Source: Hirundichthys speculiger (lineage: Eukaryota; Chordata; Actinopteri; Beloniformes; Exocoetidae). Taken from it: DNA of 64,000 nucleotides. The translations under genes and the position numbers were made by a program. Under the pieces are notes generated by a model, which was not told where the DNA came from, did no database searches, and saw nothing but the letters and a program-made list of their open reading frames with translations. The stretch lies in contig JAGFBZ010001142.1 in NCBI GenBank assembly GCA_018398805.1, positions 124,001 to 188,000 of the forward strand. The letters are read 5' to 3'. This document shows, one piece after another, positions 1-12,422 of the stretch; the first letter of the stretch is position 1, and each line of letters starts with the position of its first letter.

Positions 1-337
1 GACACTGATTCATCATCAGATTAAAGTCCCAGACTGTTGGTGTTTGTGCAGAGTTCCCTGTAAGCCATCTGGATTATTCTCGGGAGTTATGGAAGTTTTT
101 TGACTCATGAATCTGCTCGTTTACCACTGAAGCGATCAATACAGAGGCAGAGAGACAAGACAGCAGCACGCCTCTGTTGTTCCCCTTTCTTTTTTCAGGA
201 TCACAATTTCCTCCAACTATGGCCGAAAACTCAAAGTCAGTTTAGAGAGGACGTGGCGTCGTTTTTCATGTTTTCAGACTTATCAGTGCTGCTACCTGCA
301 TCTGTTTATATAGTCATTTCATTCAGTCATTTGTGTG

Positions 338-520
338 CTTTCCTCTCTCTGTCCTCCATCCTCTCTCTGTCCTCCATCCTCTCTCTGTCCTCCATCCTCT
401 CTCTCCATCCTCTCTTTCCTCCCTCCTCTCTCTGTCCTCCATCCTCTCTCTGCCTCCCTCCTCTCTCTGTCATCCTCCTCTCTCCTCCATCCTCTCTCTG
501 TCCTGTCTCTCCTCTCTTTT
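338..520. repeat. Pyrimidine-rich minisatellite, CTCTCTGTCCTCCATC units
   Basis: About ten imperfect 16-17 bp tandem units on the plus strand, CT-rich throughout. The overlapping open frames of Leu/Ser and Arg/Glu repeats are products of the repeat, not genes. Confidence 0.85.
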
Positions 521-531
521 TCTTTCTTTAG

Positions 532-609
532 CCAGCTGGCCTTCATCAGGAAGGTCCCCCCATATGATCCATATGATGAATTTTTGGCCCTCAATCTTAA
601 CCCTAGAAA
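532..609 (+). other. Candidate isolated exon, low confidence
   Basis: A 78-bp open segment lies between a strong acceptor (ctttctttag) and the donor AAA|GTAAGT, encoding QLAFIRKVPPYDPYDEFLAL and NLNPR. I do not recognise the protein. Its 3' half contains ccctcaatcttaaccct, which recurs in inverted form near 1207-1232, so it may be part of a repeat instead. Confidence 0.2.
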
Positions 610-619
610 GTAAGTGTCA

Positions 620-2710
620 GGGCCATCTTGTGACTTAGAAATGGGACACCCCTCGAGTGCAGTTACGTCTTCAGACTGAAATGTATCAGAGCCCGTGTTG
701 TCTCTGTATTTCCTGAAATGACACAGGGATAACATTGATAAGAGCGCTGTATATTCTCTAAATAATATTAGCAAATAACACAATAGAGGATACATTTTTC
801 AGTCCTCCGTCGCTACACAACATACAAGTATACAAGTAACATGAAGCCAGCCGGGACCGCCGGGCCGGCAGCAAACATCATAAAGTAAAAAAAATAAGTG
901 TTACGCAACAATGATGTTAATCTATGAAAAAAGTCTCAAACAAAGACAATAAGATGGTTTCAGAACATTTATATCTTTAAGAACTACGAAGATACTTACA
1001 TTTGTAGCTAGCTTTTTTTGTCGCCATCCCTTTCGAAGATGTCTTGGCTAAATTACCCAGTGCCTTCTGGGTAGCCCTTACTTCCAAGGGTGGTGTCGAA
1101 AAATCTTAATTTTGAGGACGATACAGCCCTCAAACTCATCCCTCAATTTGACTTTCTTAGAATTGGGACAGCACTGGCACTTAGCGGGAGCGTGCATTTT
1201 TGAGATTGAGGGTTGAGATTGAGGGTTAAGGGAGGAATTGGAATTCACCCTTTATTTTTGGGACTTCAGCGAACTGCGTCAAAAGGTGAGGTCTGCCCTG
1301 ATTGGTCAGATTCACGACTAAAAGTACAGCACGATATCACCGGTGGGAAACAAAGATATATCCGGTCTAGCTTTAGCTGGATTCATCCAGTCCAGTCTGA
1401 CGTTCCCAACAGCGACGTCGGGGCACAATCCTGGTCACTGCGGTTCCTCAGCTGCTCACTAAAAGCCTCCAGACTTTCAGAAGATCAAAAATCGTCACCT
1501 CATTTACAGAAGAACCCGTGATATTTTTTTCTTCGTCGTCTGAAAGTAACTCCCACAGAGTTTGGAGGTGTGATGGGTGCAAAGCTACTGCTGAAGCACC
1601 AGAGACTGGAAAGGACCACCTGATGTCCTCTTTAAAACAAGACAAAGGACCTTTTGCAGTTTTTAGCCCAGCAGGTTCCCCTGCAGGCATGGAGCTGCTT
1701 TTATGACACGAGCGCTGGACAATCCTTCCTAAAAGTAATCAAATGTGTCTCTAAATTAGATTAAAGCTGATATCCGAACATGAAAGAAGCTCAAAGACCT
1801 CACAAATGTTTCTCTGGTGGGAATGGGAGCAGGTTTCAAACCAGCGAAAGCATCGGCGGTTGAGGGCAGCGCATGAACGATCACGCTGTTTATCGTGAGC
1901 AAGTCATCAAGCACGCCGCTACGTCGGGGTGTGCACGTACTCATGGACTCCTGGCGGGCAAAACATACATATTTAAACAGCTGGCAGGGAGACTTGACGT
2001 CTGCGTCAAATTGATCAACAGCCGAACCAAAAGACAGCGACACAACCTGGAGGTGTGGTCATGCAAAATGGCTTTTTTGTTGTTTTGTTTTGTTTACAAG
2101 CACACATAAAGATTAAGACGCTGTCCAAAGAGGGTCCAAAACCAGTTAGACGTCTTGAATAATTAATCCCAGGGAGCAGCTGTTATTAGAGAGGCTGTAA
2201 TGACCACATTAGTCACCCAGGTTTTCTGTCTTGCTGTATTTCTGCTCCGCAGTCACACTAGAGTAATGTCTCAGATAGAAATTACTTCAGGGCCCAAAGG
2301 TCAGCAGGGACCAGCTTTAATCTCTCCTTGACAAAGCATCACTCATGTCAGGTTTCCTGGAAAGAAACAAACAGAAAAAAACCAACGACAGCTTCACATG
2401 AAGAAGAAAGACTCTGTCATTATTCAGACAAGTGATGATTAATGCTCTTCATGAGAAATACTTACGGAAACACTAGTCACGGCTTTGGCATTCTAAAATG
2501 TCAAATAAGAGTTAAAAAAAAAAAAACTTAAGCTAAAAGCTTTTACTGGGGTTCATGTCACTTCTCTGTTCCTTCCAGGTGATTGATGATGTCACAGTTA
2601 CCAGTTTCATCTTGAAACATTAAAAAATCAGCTTATGTTTATATATTTACATACAGGCGTTCCCTTCCTCCTTTAAAGCTCTCCAACCTTTTAACATATA
2701 TATGTACTTG
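620..2710. other. Upstream region, no gene recognised
   Basis: Mixed sequence. Short direct and inverted copies of a CCTCAATCT/AGATTGAGG motif occur between 1100 and 1240, suggesting an old inverted-repeat element. Open frames of 60-100 codons occur on both strands, but none has recognisable domains or splice context. Confidence 0.35.
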
Positions 2711-2712
2711 AC

Positions 2713-3290
2713 TAGGGCTGGGCAACGATTAAAATTTTTAATCGCGATTATTTGCATGATTTCCCTGATTAATCACGATTAATCGCATTGTATACGCAAA
2801 ATCAAATAATCAATTCAAAAGTAGTGTAAAGGTCACTTTTATTTAAAAGTTCTGCTGCCATATGAACTAAAGTGCCCTAACATTTGTTGTTCAAACATTT
2901 TTAGCATCAGCACTTGTCAGTAACACACGTTTAGTGTTAATCTTATCTTAAAAAATGTAAAATAAAATAAAGCTTATTGCCACTGCCAGGGCATTAATGT
3001 CATCCTGTTTTACAAAAAATAAAAAAAGTCTACCATCAAAATCCAACAAAATGATTGTGTCTCAGCACAATCAGAACATTAAAACAGGTAATTTCTGAGG
3101 TAACAGCAGAAACTTTTAACGGGGAGTTCAACTTGGCAGTTGTTACAAATAACCTCGTTTCTGTTGAATCCTCCGTCTGGGAGAACTTTAAAATGAAAAT
3201 GTCCATGTTAAAGTTCTGTAACTTTACCAATCTGTGTATCATTCATTCTTTCCATTTTCAATTGTCAATCAAAAATTGACAAAAAAATTA
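2713..3290 (+). mobile_element. hAT-type element, TAGGGCTGGGCAA family, right end lost
   Basis: Starts TAGGGCTGGGCAACGATTAA and continues for about 580 bp with the same sequence, in the opposite orientation, as 22270-22796. The far terminus and target duplication are not visible, so this copy is truncated or decayed. Confidence 0.7.
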
Positions 3291-3299
3291 AAAAGTGAC

Positions 3300-3685
3300 A
3301 TTTTATTACATTTTTTTGGCAACATGTGATGTAATGAGCATTAAAGATATGAGGAGACTGGCGCCCAAGGCAAAGTTAATACCGAGCCAAACCATAATGG
3401 TTCTGTATTCAAAACTGAGTGTGTAGTGAGAGGAAAGACACATAAAACTCAGTTTTGAGATAGTGAGAAGTGGGCAGAGACCTCTGCTGTCAGGTGAAAC
3501 CTGTGAGCGTCTAAGTTTGATGCATCTCCAACGACCTACTTATCTCAGGACACAGCTAAACCAGAGCCCCTGACCAGGTAGCACCTTGTGAATACTTATG
3601 ATTGTTTTCATCTCTCCCAGGGGAGGTCCATTTTGAGTTAGACAAAGATGTGGCTCCAGAGCAGACGTCCCCACGTAATGTACCT
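3300..3685. other. Intergenic stretch with a short hairpin
   Basis: No gene seen. CAAAACTGAGT (near 3410) and ACTCAGTTTTG (near 3445) form an 11-bp inverted repeat. Confidence 0.3.
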
Positions 3686-3687
3686 GT

Positions 3688-3735
3688 GAATAGAATAGAA
3701 TAGAATAGAATAGAATAGAATAGAATAGAATAGAG
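3688..3735. repeat. (TAGAA)n microsatellite at a LINE 3' end
   Basis: About nine pentanucleotide units, followed at once by a LINE-like 3' end on the minus strand. Tandem tails of this kind are common at 3' ends of fish non-LTR retrotransposons. Confidence 0.9.
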
Positions 3736-4836
3736 CAGAATAGTACTTTATTAATCCCTCACCAGGGAAATTCAGTCGTTACAGCAGCACAGGTTGGACA
3801 GATAAAAAATAAAAATTTAAAAATTTCAACAGGGCTTGCAGAAGTACTTGTAAAAATAGGCAAAAAATAATATAAAATGTATATATAGCTCTCAAAAAAT
3901 ATTCAAAAAAATTAAATTGTAAAAAAAAGTTATATACACACTAGACTATTTACAATTTATACACATATATAGACATTTCACTTTGATAAATATGAGGTGG
4001 AGCGGTGGATATTTTACAGGGACCAATTATAATAAATAAGTATGGCGTAAATAAAGTGTAAAAAGAAAAATATTGCACGAGGTAGGAGATGAAGGGTTGT
4101 CAGCAGAAAAAAGGTGTTCCATTAAGTCCTGCTGTTAAAGAGTCTGACGGCTGATGGGATGAAGGACCTTCTTGCTCTGATGCTGCAGCAGTCTGCTGCT
4201 GAATGAGCTGTTCAGTGATTTTACAGTCTCATACAGGGGATGAGAGGTGTTGTCCATGAAGGATCTCAGTTTTTTTAATACCCACCACCTTGATGGTCTC
4301 CAGGGGACAGTACAGGACTGAGCTGGCTCTCCTGACCAGCTTGTTCAGTCTTTTCCTGTCCCTCTCAGTGCTTCCACGGCCCCAGCAGACCACTGACGCT
4401 ACGACAGTGTCATAAAATGTTTTTAACAGTTTCCTGCACACACCGAAGGACCTCAGTCTCCTCAGCAGGTGAAGACGACTTTGGCCCTTCTTGTACAGGG
4501 CATTGGTGTTGGTGGACCAGTCCAGTTTGTTGTTGAGGTGAACACCCAGGTATTTGTACTCTCCTACGACCTCGATGTCCAAACCCTGGATGTTCACTGG
4601 AGTAATCTGCAGCGTCTTCCTGTGAAAGTTAATCACTAGTTCCTTCGTCTTGCTGGCGTTGAGTCGGAGATGGTTGACCCCACTCCAGTTGACAAAGTCA
4701 GTGATGCAAGGACCGTCCCCTTTGGAGCTCCTGTACTGCAGACTACCACATCAGACACAACCGACCACGTACTGTGGTCGGTTGGTGAGGTAGTCGATGG
4801 TCCATGCAGTCAGGTGGCGCTCAGAGACGCAGTCAA
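3736..4836 (-). mobile_element. 5'-truncated non-LTR retrotransposon (jockey/CR1-L2 superclade) with reverse transcriptase remnant
   Basis: The minus-strand frame 4229-4636 contains EYKYLGVHLNNKLDW, TNALYKKGQSRLHLLRRLRS and TFYDTVVASVVCWG, the C-terminal part of LINE reverse transcriptases of this superclade. Farther upstream (4740-4830) are pieces with YLTNRPQYV in a shifted frame. The 3' UTR ends near the motif that reads ctttattaatccc on the plus strand, next to the TAGAA tail. It is a pseudogene and 5'-truncated where Ty3/gypsy sequence begins. Confidence 0.8.
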
Positions 4837-4837
4837 G

Positions 4838-5250
4838 GCTCAACTGGACAAATATGAGAGAGATGAAGAAGCTGAAATTCAGGGTCAAAGAGGTTAAGTT
4901 CCACAGACGTATTCTGTCAGCAAAAGGGCTCAAAGGGAACCTGGTTAAAATCAGAGCAGTCCAAGACAGGCCTCACCCCACACACGCAAAGGCAGTACAA
5001 CGCCTAATAGGATTCGTAACCTACCTCCCCAGGTTTCTGCCACGTTTCCAGAGGTATGCGAGCCACTACGGAGGCTGTTGGACAAGGACGTCCCGTGGCT
5101 ACCTAAGCATGATGCTGCTGTTCTGGAGATCAAACGTCTGGTCACAGCGGCTCCGATTCTTAAATACTATGGCTTAGCAAGTCGGTCACCATCCAGCGCG
5201 ATGCAAGGTCCGGACCGGGCTTAGCTGCTGTCTGCTGCAGGAGGGACAGC
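4838..5250 (+). mobile_element. Ty3/gypsy LTR-retrotransposon pol fragment
   Basis: Plus-strand translation gives KLKFRVKEVKFHRRILSAKG and HAKAVQRLIGFVTYLPRFLP, then a shifted frame matching the RNase H lead-in. This is the reverse-transcriptase thumb to RNase H transition of Ty3/gypsy elements. There are frameshifts and no LTR, so it is a dead fragment abutting the LINE. Confidence 0.75.
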
Positions 5251-6620
5251 CTGTGGGATATACGAGCATATCACGATATCACGAGCATGAGCAGGAACCG
5301 CCTCCGCGGTTTCTCTGGGCTCAATGACAATGAGGCGCGTCGTCATCGCCTGGGAGGTAAAGCAAACTCAGCCAGACGCCTCCTCCCTCCGCACCAAGAG
5401 ACGCTCCGTTCAAGCCAAAGTCTTCAAGGGGTCGTTCCTTCCAGCAAAAACGGTGCAGAGGCCATGTCGGCGCAACTCAGTTCACAGTCGTTTCAAGAGG
5501 GGGGCACTCGGACCTGCAGCGAGCTCACAGCCGCGTCCAAAAAGCACACACCAGTGCCAGAGGCTCACCACCACCACCACCCCCCAATCCCCCCAAAAAA
5601 CAAAAAAAAAACAAACATTTATAAAGATTTTCTCAGGTGCGCAACCAGGCTCCGTGCCGATGGGGCAGCCACAATAAAATTATGAAAAACAATATAAATG
5701 AAAGGAACAGAATGGGAGTATTCTGCTGCATACGAGGCCACACCTCCACTGGTGGCTCCGCAGACCTCTGCTGCAGCGACCAGAGAAAGCTCCGCAACCG
5801 CACAGCTCATTGTCCGATCAGGTCAGCGTTTTAGAATAAGCGCCGCTCGGTCCGCTGTTGCGGCAGTGGCAACGATGTGTAAGACTGGGCACTGAGGACC
5901 GTGACCAAAGGTAACAGACTCTAATTTGTGTCTGGCCCACTCAGAGCAGAGCCACCGCGGCTTCTATTTCAGATGCTTTCGAGTTCCGAAAAAGGACGGA
6001 GGCTTACGACCAAAACGTGACCTGAGCACTCTGGAAAAAAAAAATACTTGAAACTACAAATTCAGAATACTCTGTCCAACAATTGTTCAACAATTCTCAC
6101 ATACTCATAATTTCATACAGAGCAAAATAAATACTCAAAGGTTGTTACATCTGCATTGCAACTGAATATGCAACAAATTTTTTTTTTAAAGACACAATTT
6201 TAATTATCTCAAGCTGAACATTTCATTTGAAATGTTGTATTTATAATGCATCATATGTTTCCAGTTTTTTTTTTTAAGTGAAAATGTGGAAAAAATGTGG
6301 AAAGTCATGACTTTCCCTGCGTACCACCAGAGAGCGCTCACGTACCACCAGTGGTACTCGTACCACAGTTTGCGTACCACTAGTTTAGGTGATAAAACGG
6401 TGAGGATCCACTTTATCCGATTCCTCAGTTTATGAGGCGCGCGCCGGCTTCAGCTGGTGTTGAAAAGCCTAGTTACCCAGTAGGATTTACTGATAGTACT
6501 TGAGGCGCTGTCACCCTGGGCGGGTACCACTGAACCACTGAGGCCGGCCGAATTTAAGATCGTCTCTTTCTTATTAATCGCGCTGCCGCCAGACGCGCAA
6601 CATCCACGGCATCAGTTAAC
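5250..6620. other. Repeat-like intergenic region
   Basis: No gene recognised. It includes an A-rich tract near 5.60 kb, T tracts near 6.18 and 6.27 kb, and repeated CGTACCAC/GTGGTACG words at 6320-6385 that look like part of an old inverted-repeat element. Confidence 0.35.
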
Positions 6621-6621
6621 C

Positions 6622-6998
6622 CAGCCGTTCCCAAACTTCAGAATACCAAGGCCCAATTTGAAATGTGAAAAATCTCCACGGCCCACTCAAACCTTTAATC
6701 ACCACTGTGGTCAACATACAAGACTAAAAGCTACATTCCAATACTAATGTAAGGGGTCAACAAATAAGGTGACATTTATCATATTAAGATGACAGTAGAA
6801 TAACACTTAATTGGTTTGTTTTATTATTTCTAAATATTTTTAAATCACGTAATAAATATTTTACAGTAATTAAAACCTTTTTTTTTTTTTTGGAGGATTT
6901 AAAACATATTTGTCTATTTTTAATGACCTGTCACGGCCCACCTGCAGTACCACGACGGCCCACCAGGGGGCCGCGGCCCACACTTTTGGGAATCACTG
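6622..6998. mobile_element. hAT MITE (377 bp) with a perfect 8-bp target duplication
   Basis: Starts CAGCCGTTCCCAAACTTC and ends GGGAATCACTG, with internal GGCCCA words typical of fish hAT MITEs. It is flanked by identical agttaacc at 6614-6621 and 6999-7006. Confidence 0.9.
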
Positions 6999-7025
6999 AG
7001 TTAACCCCTCGGGTGTGCAGTTTTC

Positions 7026-7049
7026 GGGGGGGGGGGGGGGGGGGGGGGG
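7026..7049. repeat. Poly(G) run of about 24
   Basis: An uninterrupted G homopolymer just after a hAT MITE. Its exact length is unreliable in most sequencing methods. Confidence 0.85.
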
Positions 7050-7241
7050 AATCTAAGGTTCTACTGAAACCTAATCCTTCAGCCCTGCTACAGGTGTCGG
7101 TTTTCTACCCTCCATCTTTACCCTCGTCTGAGCATGAACGGCTTCACTCACTTTGCCAGGTGCAGGACGCTGCGCATTTATATGGAAAGGACAGCTGATT
7201 CTCGAAAATCTGAGCAGCTGTACGTGTCATGGCCCACGGTA

Positions 7242-7304
7242 GACGTCGTTTTCTGTGGGGCGAGGCCCATGACTCATGGGCCTCGCCCCACAGAAAACAA
7301 CGTC
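7242..7304. repeat. Near-perfect 63-bp foldback
   Basis: The arms 7242-7272 and 7274-7304 pair around C7273, with a mismatch or two near their outer ends. Core: TTTTCTGTGGGGCGAGGCCC. The hairpin would have almost no loop. Confidence 0.8.
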
Positions 7305-7646
7305 CACCATGTTGGATTGTGGAGGCTATTTCCATGGTTGAACCTGCTGAGAGCTCCCGCAGGCCTGGGTGCTCATTCCACTCGTGGTACGGCTTTATCG
7401 TGGGCTTTATTTCGGGTCGTTTCTGTGGATGACTGCAGCTGGGCTTCGCCTCACACGTTCATCAGATTTCACGTCTCTATGGACGTCTCTTGGACGTCTC
7501 TGCGCCCGCACCGCCTCACGCAGTTTCGGGCGTATAGGTTTCCACGCCTGGTTAGGTAACTTGGCTGTTCCAAATCAATCTTCGACGTAAGCTTGTCTGG
7601 CGTCTCTATATCCCAGATACCGAAACGAATGTTGAAAGAGACCATC

Positions 7647-7876
7647 AGGTTAAGAAATTAACCTCGGTTCTCTGAAGCATGAGGGAGATATCTCACCAGA
7701 CCACCCTTCTCGCCTGGAGCGAGGAGGATGTGCGCTCAGCCAGACTGAGGAGAGATCAGCACGTCAGGCTCTTATTGGAGGAAGTCCCTCCTCCAGGGAG
7801 CAGACAGGACTGGCTCAGCGTAAAAGGGCCTCTGAGGCCGGTGCATAGGGGGCGTCAGGGGTTAATTTCTTAACCT
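7647..7876. mobile_element. Small inverted-repeat element (230 bp)
   Basis: A 16-bp perfect inverted repeat, AGGTTAAGAAATTAAC at 7647 and its complement at 7861-7876, bounds a 230-bp segment. No clear target duplication is visible; the superfamily is not assigned. Confidence 0.5.
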
Positions 7877-7893
7877 AACGTCTTCTTAGGAAT

Positions 7894-9027
7894 TAGGGAT
7901 ACACGATGATTATCGACCCGATAACTATTGACCTGATAACAGGAAATTATGATGTCATCCCGATAAGGCCGATATCACGACGAATAGCCCCGATAACATA
8001 TATTTTTGTCAACATGGCAGTGCCTCGCTCCCTCTGAGCCTTGAATAACCAGCAGTGAATGTTATGTTCAAGTGACGTCGTCATAATCAGAAAAATGATT
8101 ACTCAACAAGGAAAATCAAGAATACCCCCTCATGCCAGAAAACAACGTGTTAACTCGGTCATAATTTTGGTAGATGCTGACTTGAATTGATATTCGCAGT
8201 ATTTTCCCACATTACGCATAAAAAAAGAAAAAAATAGAAAAGGCTGAAAGAACGACTAGCAAACCAGGGAACGTGGGAATTTATGTTACACCTTGAATGC
8301 AGCCTGTAGCACAGCATGCTAATCACAACAAACATGGCAGCGATGGTCTGGAACTTTGTTAAAGTTGAGAAGAAGATAGTTCGCTGGTTATTTGTGACGA
8401 ATGCTCCAAGCAAATTCTACAAGGAGGGAAGCACAAGCTTTAATATGTCAAACCTGATCAGCCACCTACAACATAACAATCGCTTCCATGGAGTTTTAAA
8501 ATCGCGCTAACATGAGCTAATGCTAACCTGCGCAAGCCAGCAGCAAGTGTCCCCTCCCCTCTTCTCTCATCTAAAGCTTCCATGAGATTAAAACAAAAAA
8601 AACAAAAAAAAAAACTACCGAACCTCATTTACTTTAATTTAAGGTATTAATTTAAATGGAACCACAAGCCAAAATCCTTTAAATGTTAATCTTTTTCAGT
8701 TTGTAATTCTGATGCAAGTATTTCCATCAGTTCAAGGAGCCTTTATTTTTTATATCAGTCAGTAATGAACCTTATTTAAGTTGATGTGAGATATCAAATA
8801 GGTTTGTTTGATAGCTTTACGAAAATGTTTGAGAGGCTTGCCTGTAGTTTTTCTTTTGAAAAATAAATATTTGTTCATTTAAAGAGTCAAAACTATTTTT
8901 GATTTTGTTCTTAGTATTGATGTAATGATCTTAGGTATATGTGTGTGTTATCAGTTATCGGTATCAGCCTTTAGGAGATGAAAGTTATCGGTATCGGTTT
9001 TAAAAAAACAGTTATCGTGCATCCCTA
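7894..9027 (+). mobile_element. hAT-type element, TAGGGATGCACGATAA family, copy 1
   Basis: A 1134-bp element running from TAGGGATACACGATGATT to GTTATCGTGCATCCCTA. Near 8320-8505 it carries a decayed BED-finger-like frame (VWNFVKVEKKIVRWLF and GSTSFNMSNLISHLQHNN), the N-terminal DNA-binding module of hAT transposases. The flanking 8-mers (ttaggaat and caagtaat) match at 5 of 8, so this is an old insertion. Three related copies lie in the window. Confidence 0.8.
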
Positions 9028-9029
9028 CA

Positions 9030-11049
9030 AGTAATCCATATTCCAGCATCTGAGTCTGCAGGTTTTATTCAAACAAACATTGTTACGGCGTCGGGACTAA
9101 TGAACAAACAAGTTCCTAATGAGGTCCTAATTCTAGACGTCTCCTGCTGAGGTGAAAAGCCTCCTGATGTGTGACGGCTGTCTCAGGCTGCCTCAGTCCT
9201 GCTGCGTCTTTGTCCTGCTTTCTTCTGACTCCACAGGTGACAGTCAATGTCCACTGGTTTCCTGTTCACTGGAAGAAGCTGCTGTGGTTTCAGTGAGCTT
9301 TTGTGAAGAAACAGCACCATCTTTTGGTTGTTTTCGAATATTCGTTGAAGGTCAGTTTTAACCCTCTGTGGTTGGCGTCAATGAACGGAGGAGCTCATTT
9401 GGGGCTCGTCTCTGCAGCAAAATAAAAGGAAGTACAATGATATAAGAGAGTGCACCCTCATTACTGGTGCAGGAGATGAAAGACACTGAACTTCTGATGA
9501 AAGACAGGCCGTGGCACCAAATGGTGAAAGTCCAGCTAAGAAAGACTTGCATCAAATATAAACCGAAGTAATTCATTGGGAATAAGAACTGGATGACTGT
9601 GAAGCCACGTTTAAACACAGCCATTAACACAAAGGTTGCAGGCAGACTGTGTAATCAACTTTGATTGAAGCTCAGTCAGTGGCGAATGACATCAGCTGGG
9701 TCTCGCTTACCTGATTCATAAGATTACTGGGTAGCAGTTAACAGAGACTGTGTCTGCCCTCTGAACCCAAACTGAAGGTACCCGTGCTTCTGGAAACCTT
9801 CGAACTACAACTACATCTGCAGCCTCAGAGGACAGGGCTCCGTATGAGGTCATTAAAGTATGATAACATTTCTTCTAACCACCTTGAGTCAATTAGGAAT
9901 TGCAGCAGTTTGAATGTGAAGTAAAAAAAAAAAATGCAACTCGTATATCAGTCTGGTTGCAATGAAGTCTTTCAGGCGTTGAAATCTTTCAGACATGCTT
10001 GGCATCGGTCTAACCGGCCGGTTTCGTCTGCCTTCGTGGTTCAGCATAGCTGAGGATCATCTGTAAAGCAGATGGAGATTCATATCACCACGTGAAAACA
10101 CTTATTAAGTGAAACGAAGGCCACGGAGGAGTCTGGTGCGTGAGGAAGACTCTCCATTCACACGAACAAGCTGGAACGTATGAAAGAAGTGGAACCGAGA
10201 CGATGCGCTTCCTTTTTAAACGCCTTCAAAGCATCTGCGGTGGAATACTGCAGCTGGGCGGGTATCGATGTCACCTGGGTGCCGACGCCTGGAAAAGTGA
10301 AGATGATTCTGTCTCGTATTCAAGTGAGGAGAGCCCCAGACTTCCGACTCATCTGGCTCTCATCAGCATCTGCTGGCACCAGACGGTGACTGGATTCTGT
10401 TCAATTCACCTTATTTATCCCCAGAGTGAAAAAAGCTGGATGGAATGTTCTCAGTGGTGGATCACTCTCTTTCCCTGATGGATATTCTGTATCCCAGTAA
10501 AGCCATTTCCAGTCTGAGCGGCGCACCTGGGAGCGTGGAGTAATTACATCCCCAGTCTTGTTCACAGATCTGATGTAATCCATCAGCAAGCATCCATCCA
10601 CAAAACACACCCGACGATAAGGTGTTGAGCAACGTACCAAAATGAAAATGCAGGTCAGACGCCTGCAGGTGTGTTTGAATTACAACCCTCTTATTCAAAT
10701 ACTGGTTTTCATTTATGACACAGTGTGAGCTCGGCACTCTGATCATTCACAATAAAAATATGCAACCTAATTTAGCATTTAGCCCCGAGACATCTGTGAT
10801 GGATCCTTTTCATAAGCTTCACAGCTAGCGTGAGCAGAGCTGCTGGGAATCTGGTGGCGCGTGCATGAACGTGGGAACGTGAACCACGCTGTAAAGAGCT
10901 TTGGAGAACCTGGAGGAGATACTTTTTAAGTACGGGTAATTTTATTATCTACCGCCGGTGTTTAAGGTCCCTCCGTAGTCTGGGGAGAAATCTGGTACGT
11001 TTTGTTGTCGCTTGTGGAAGGAAGCAATTAGTGCGCCGTGGCAGCGGCG
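9030..11049. other. Intergenic stretch, nothing recognised
   Basis: No domain, splice-supported exon or clear transposon terminus seen. Open frames near 9.4-9.6, 10.14-10.5 and 10.4-10.75 kb lack recognisable families. Confidence 0.35.
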
Positions 11050-12422
11050 CCCTGGCATAGGGATGGAAATCTCCATCCCCACGACGATACGATATGCATC
11101 TCTATATGTAGGCTACGATACAATAATAGGATACACTAACGATTCACATGAAGCATATACCAATTCAGGACGATACGATTTTTCTTCCTACCACGATGCA
11201 ATCAGGATGCAATCAAATGAGTTTGGAAAAAATTACCGATGCCTGGGTGTTGCCAGTAGCTCCAGCGATGCCGCTGGAGCTACTAGTAGCATGAGGTGAA
11301 TCCAATGCATGATATGGCTCGGTAAACTATGAATTTGTTGTTCGTCGTCTGCTATGTTTACTGGTAACCTACTTTAACACATGTATTTGTTGACTGGAGT
11401 AGTCTGGATGTTTTTCTTCTTCTTCTTGAGGCAGTTGGCATCTTTGCCCGGTTGTTGATGTTCAACAAGTGATGCCTAGTGGTGACTGTGAGTAGGTGAA
11501 TTAGAGTGTGTTGTCGTTCCGCACTCGTGAGAATTTAACGTCTGACATATAATTATGGAAGCGAATTGAATGAAAATAATTGTAAATATATATAATAACA
11601 TCGGATTTTACCAATGCAAAGCTTTTACAAGGCGATGCATCGGGGTTTCAGCCCATTTTCTAATCCGATGCACACCACTCCAACCGATGCAATTTACCGT
11701 AGCCCCTTTCATCGGTGCACCATACCTGCCAACTGTCACGCATATGGTGTGAGACTAATGCATTTTAATAGCAAATCATGCTCTCACGGCCACTACGTAA
11801 AATGTCACGCATTGGCAAAAAATAACAGTCAAAAATTTTACGATGTACATAAAGCTCGCTACAGACGATTTTGTTTGTCAATTGCGATCTTTTCCGACTG
11901 CAAACTCGCCATATCCGACCTGGTAATGTAACGCCAAATGCAATTGGCTCAATAAGTGGAAGTCAGCCAATAACTAATCCGCTCTCTCTGCTAGAAGGTG
12001 CGCGAACGTATTCGAGACATGAACAAAGCAAAGATGGGTGATTGCAACTCGGACAGCGATTCTGAATGTCAAAAGGCTAAAAACCCTAAACTCTCTGGTT
12101 CTGAAAAGTACAACACTAAATTTAATCAATCCTGTACAAGCAAATTCCCTTGAATTACTTTGGATCGGGACAGCAAACACCATTTCTGATTAGATAAGTA
12201 GATTAGATATGTTTATTTGAATGGCCAGTCATTTCAGTAGAACACATTTTATTGATATTGATGCATGTTGACATTGGTACACTTGTCATGAGATCAGAGG
12301 TCTCATTTCTGAATAATGACGTGATAATGCAAACATATTTCAAGTCTGTGTATAAGGAGGCTGTGTCCACAGTTTCTGACATATTAGACAACTGTCAAGT
12401 TGTATTTGTCTTCTCTTACATG

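Noticed and set aside
319..795. 158-codon minus-strand frame rich in RERREDGGQ repeats
   Set aside because: A translation of the CT-rich minisatellite.
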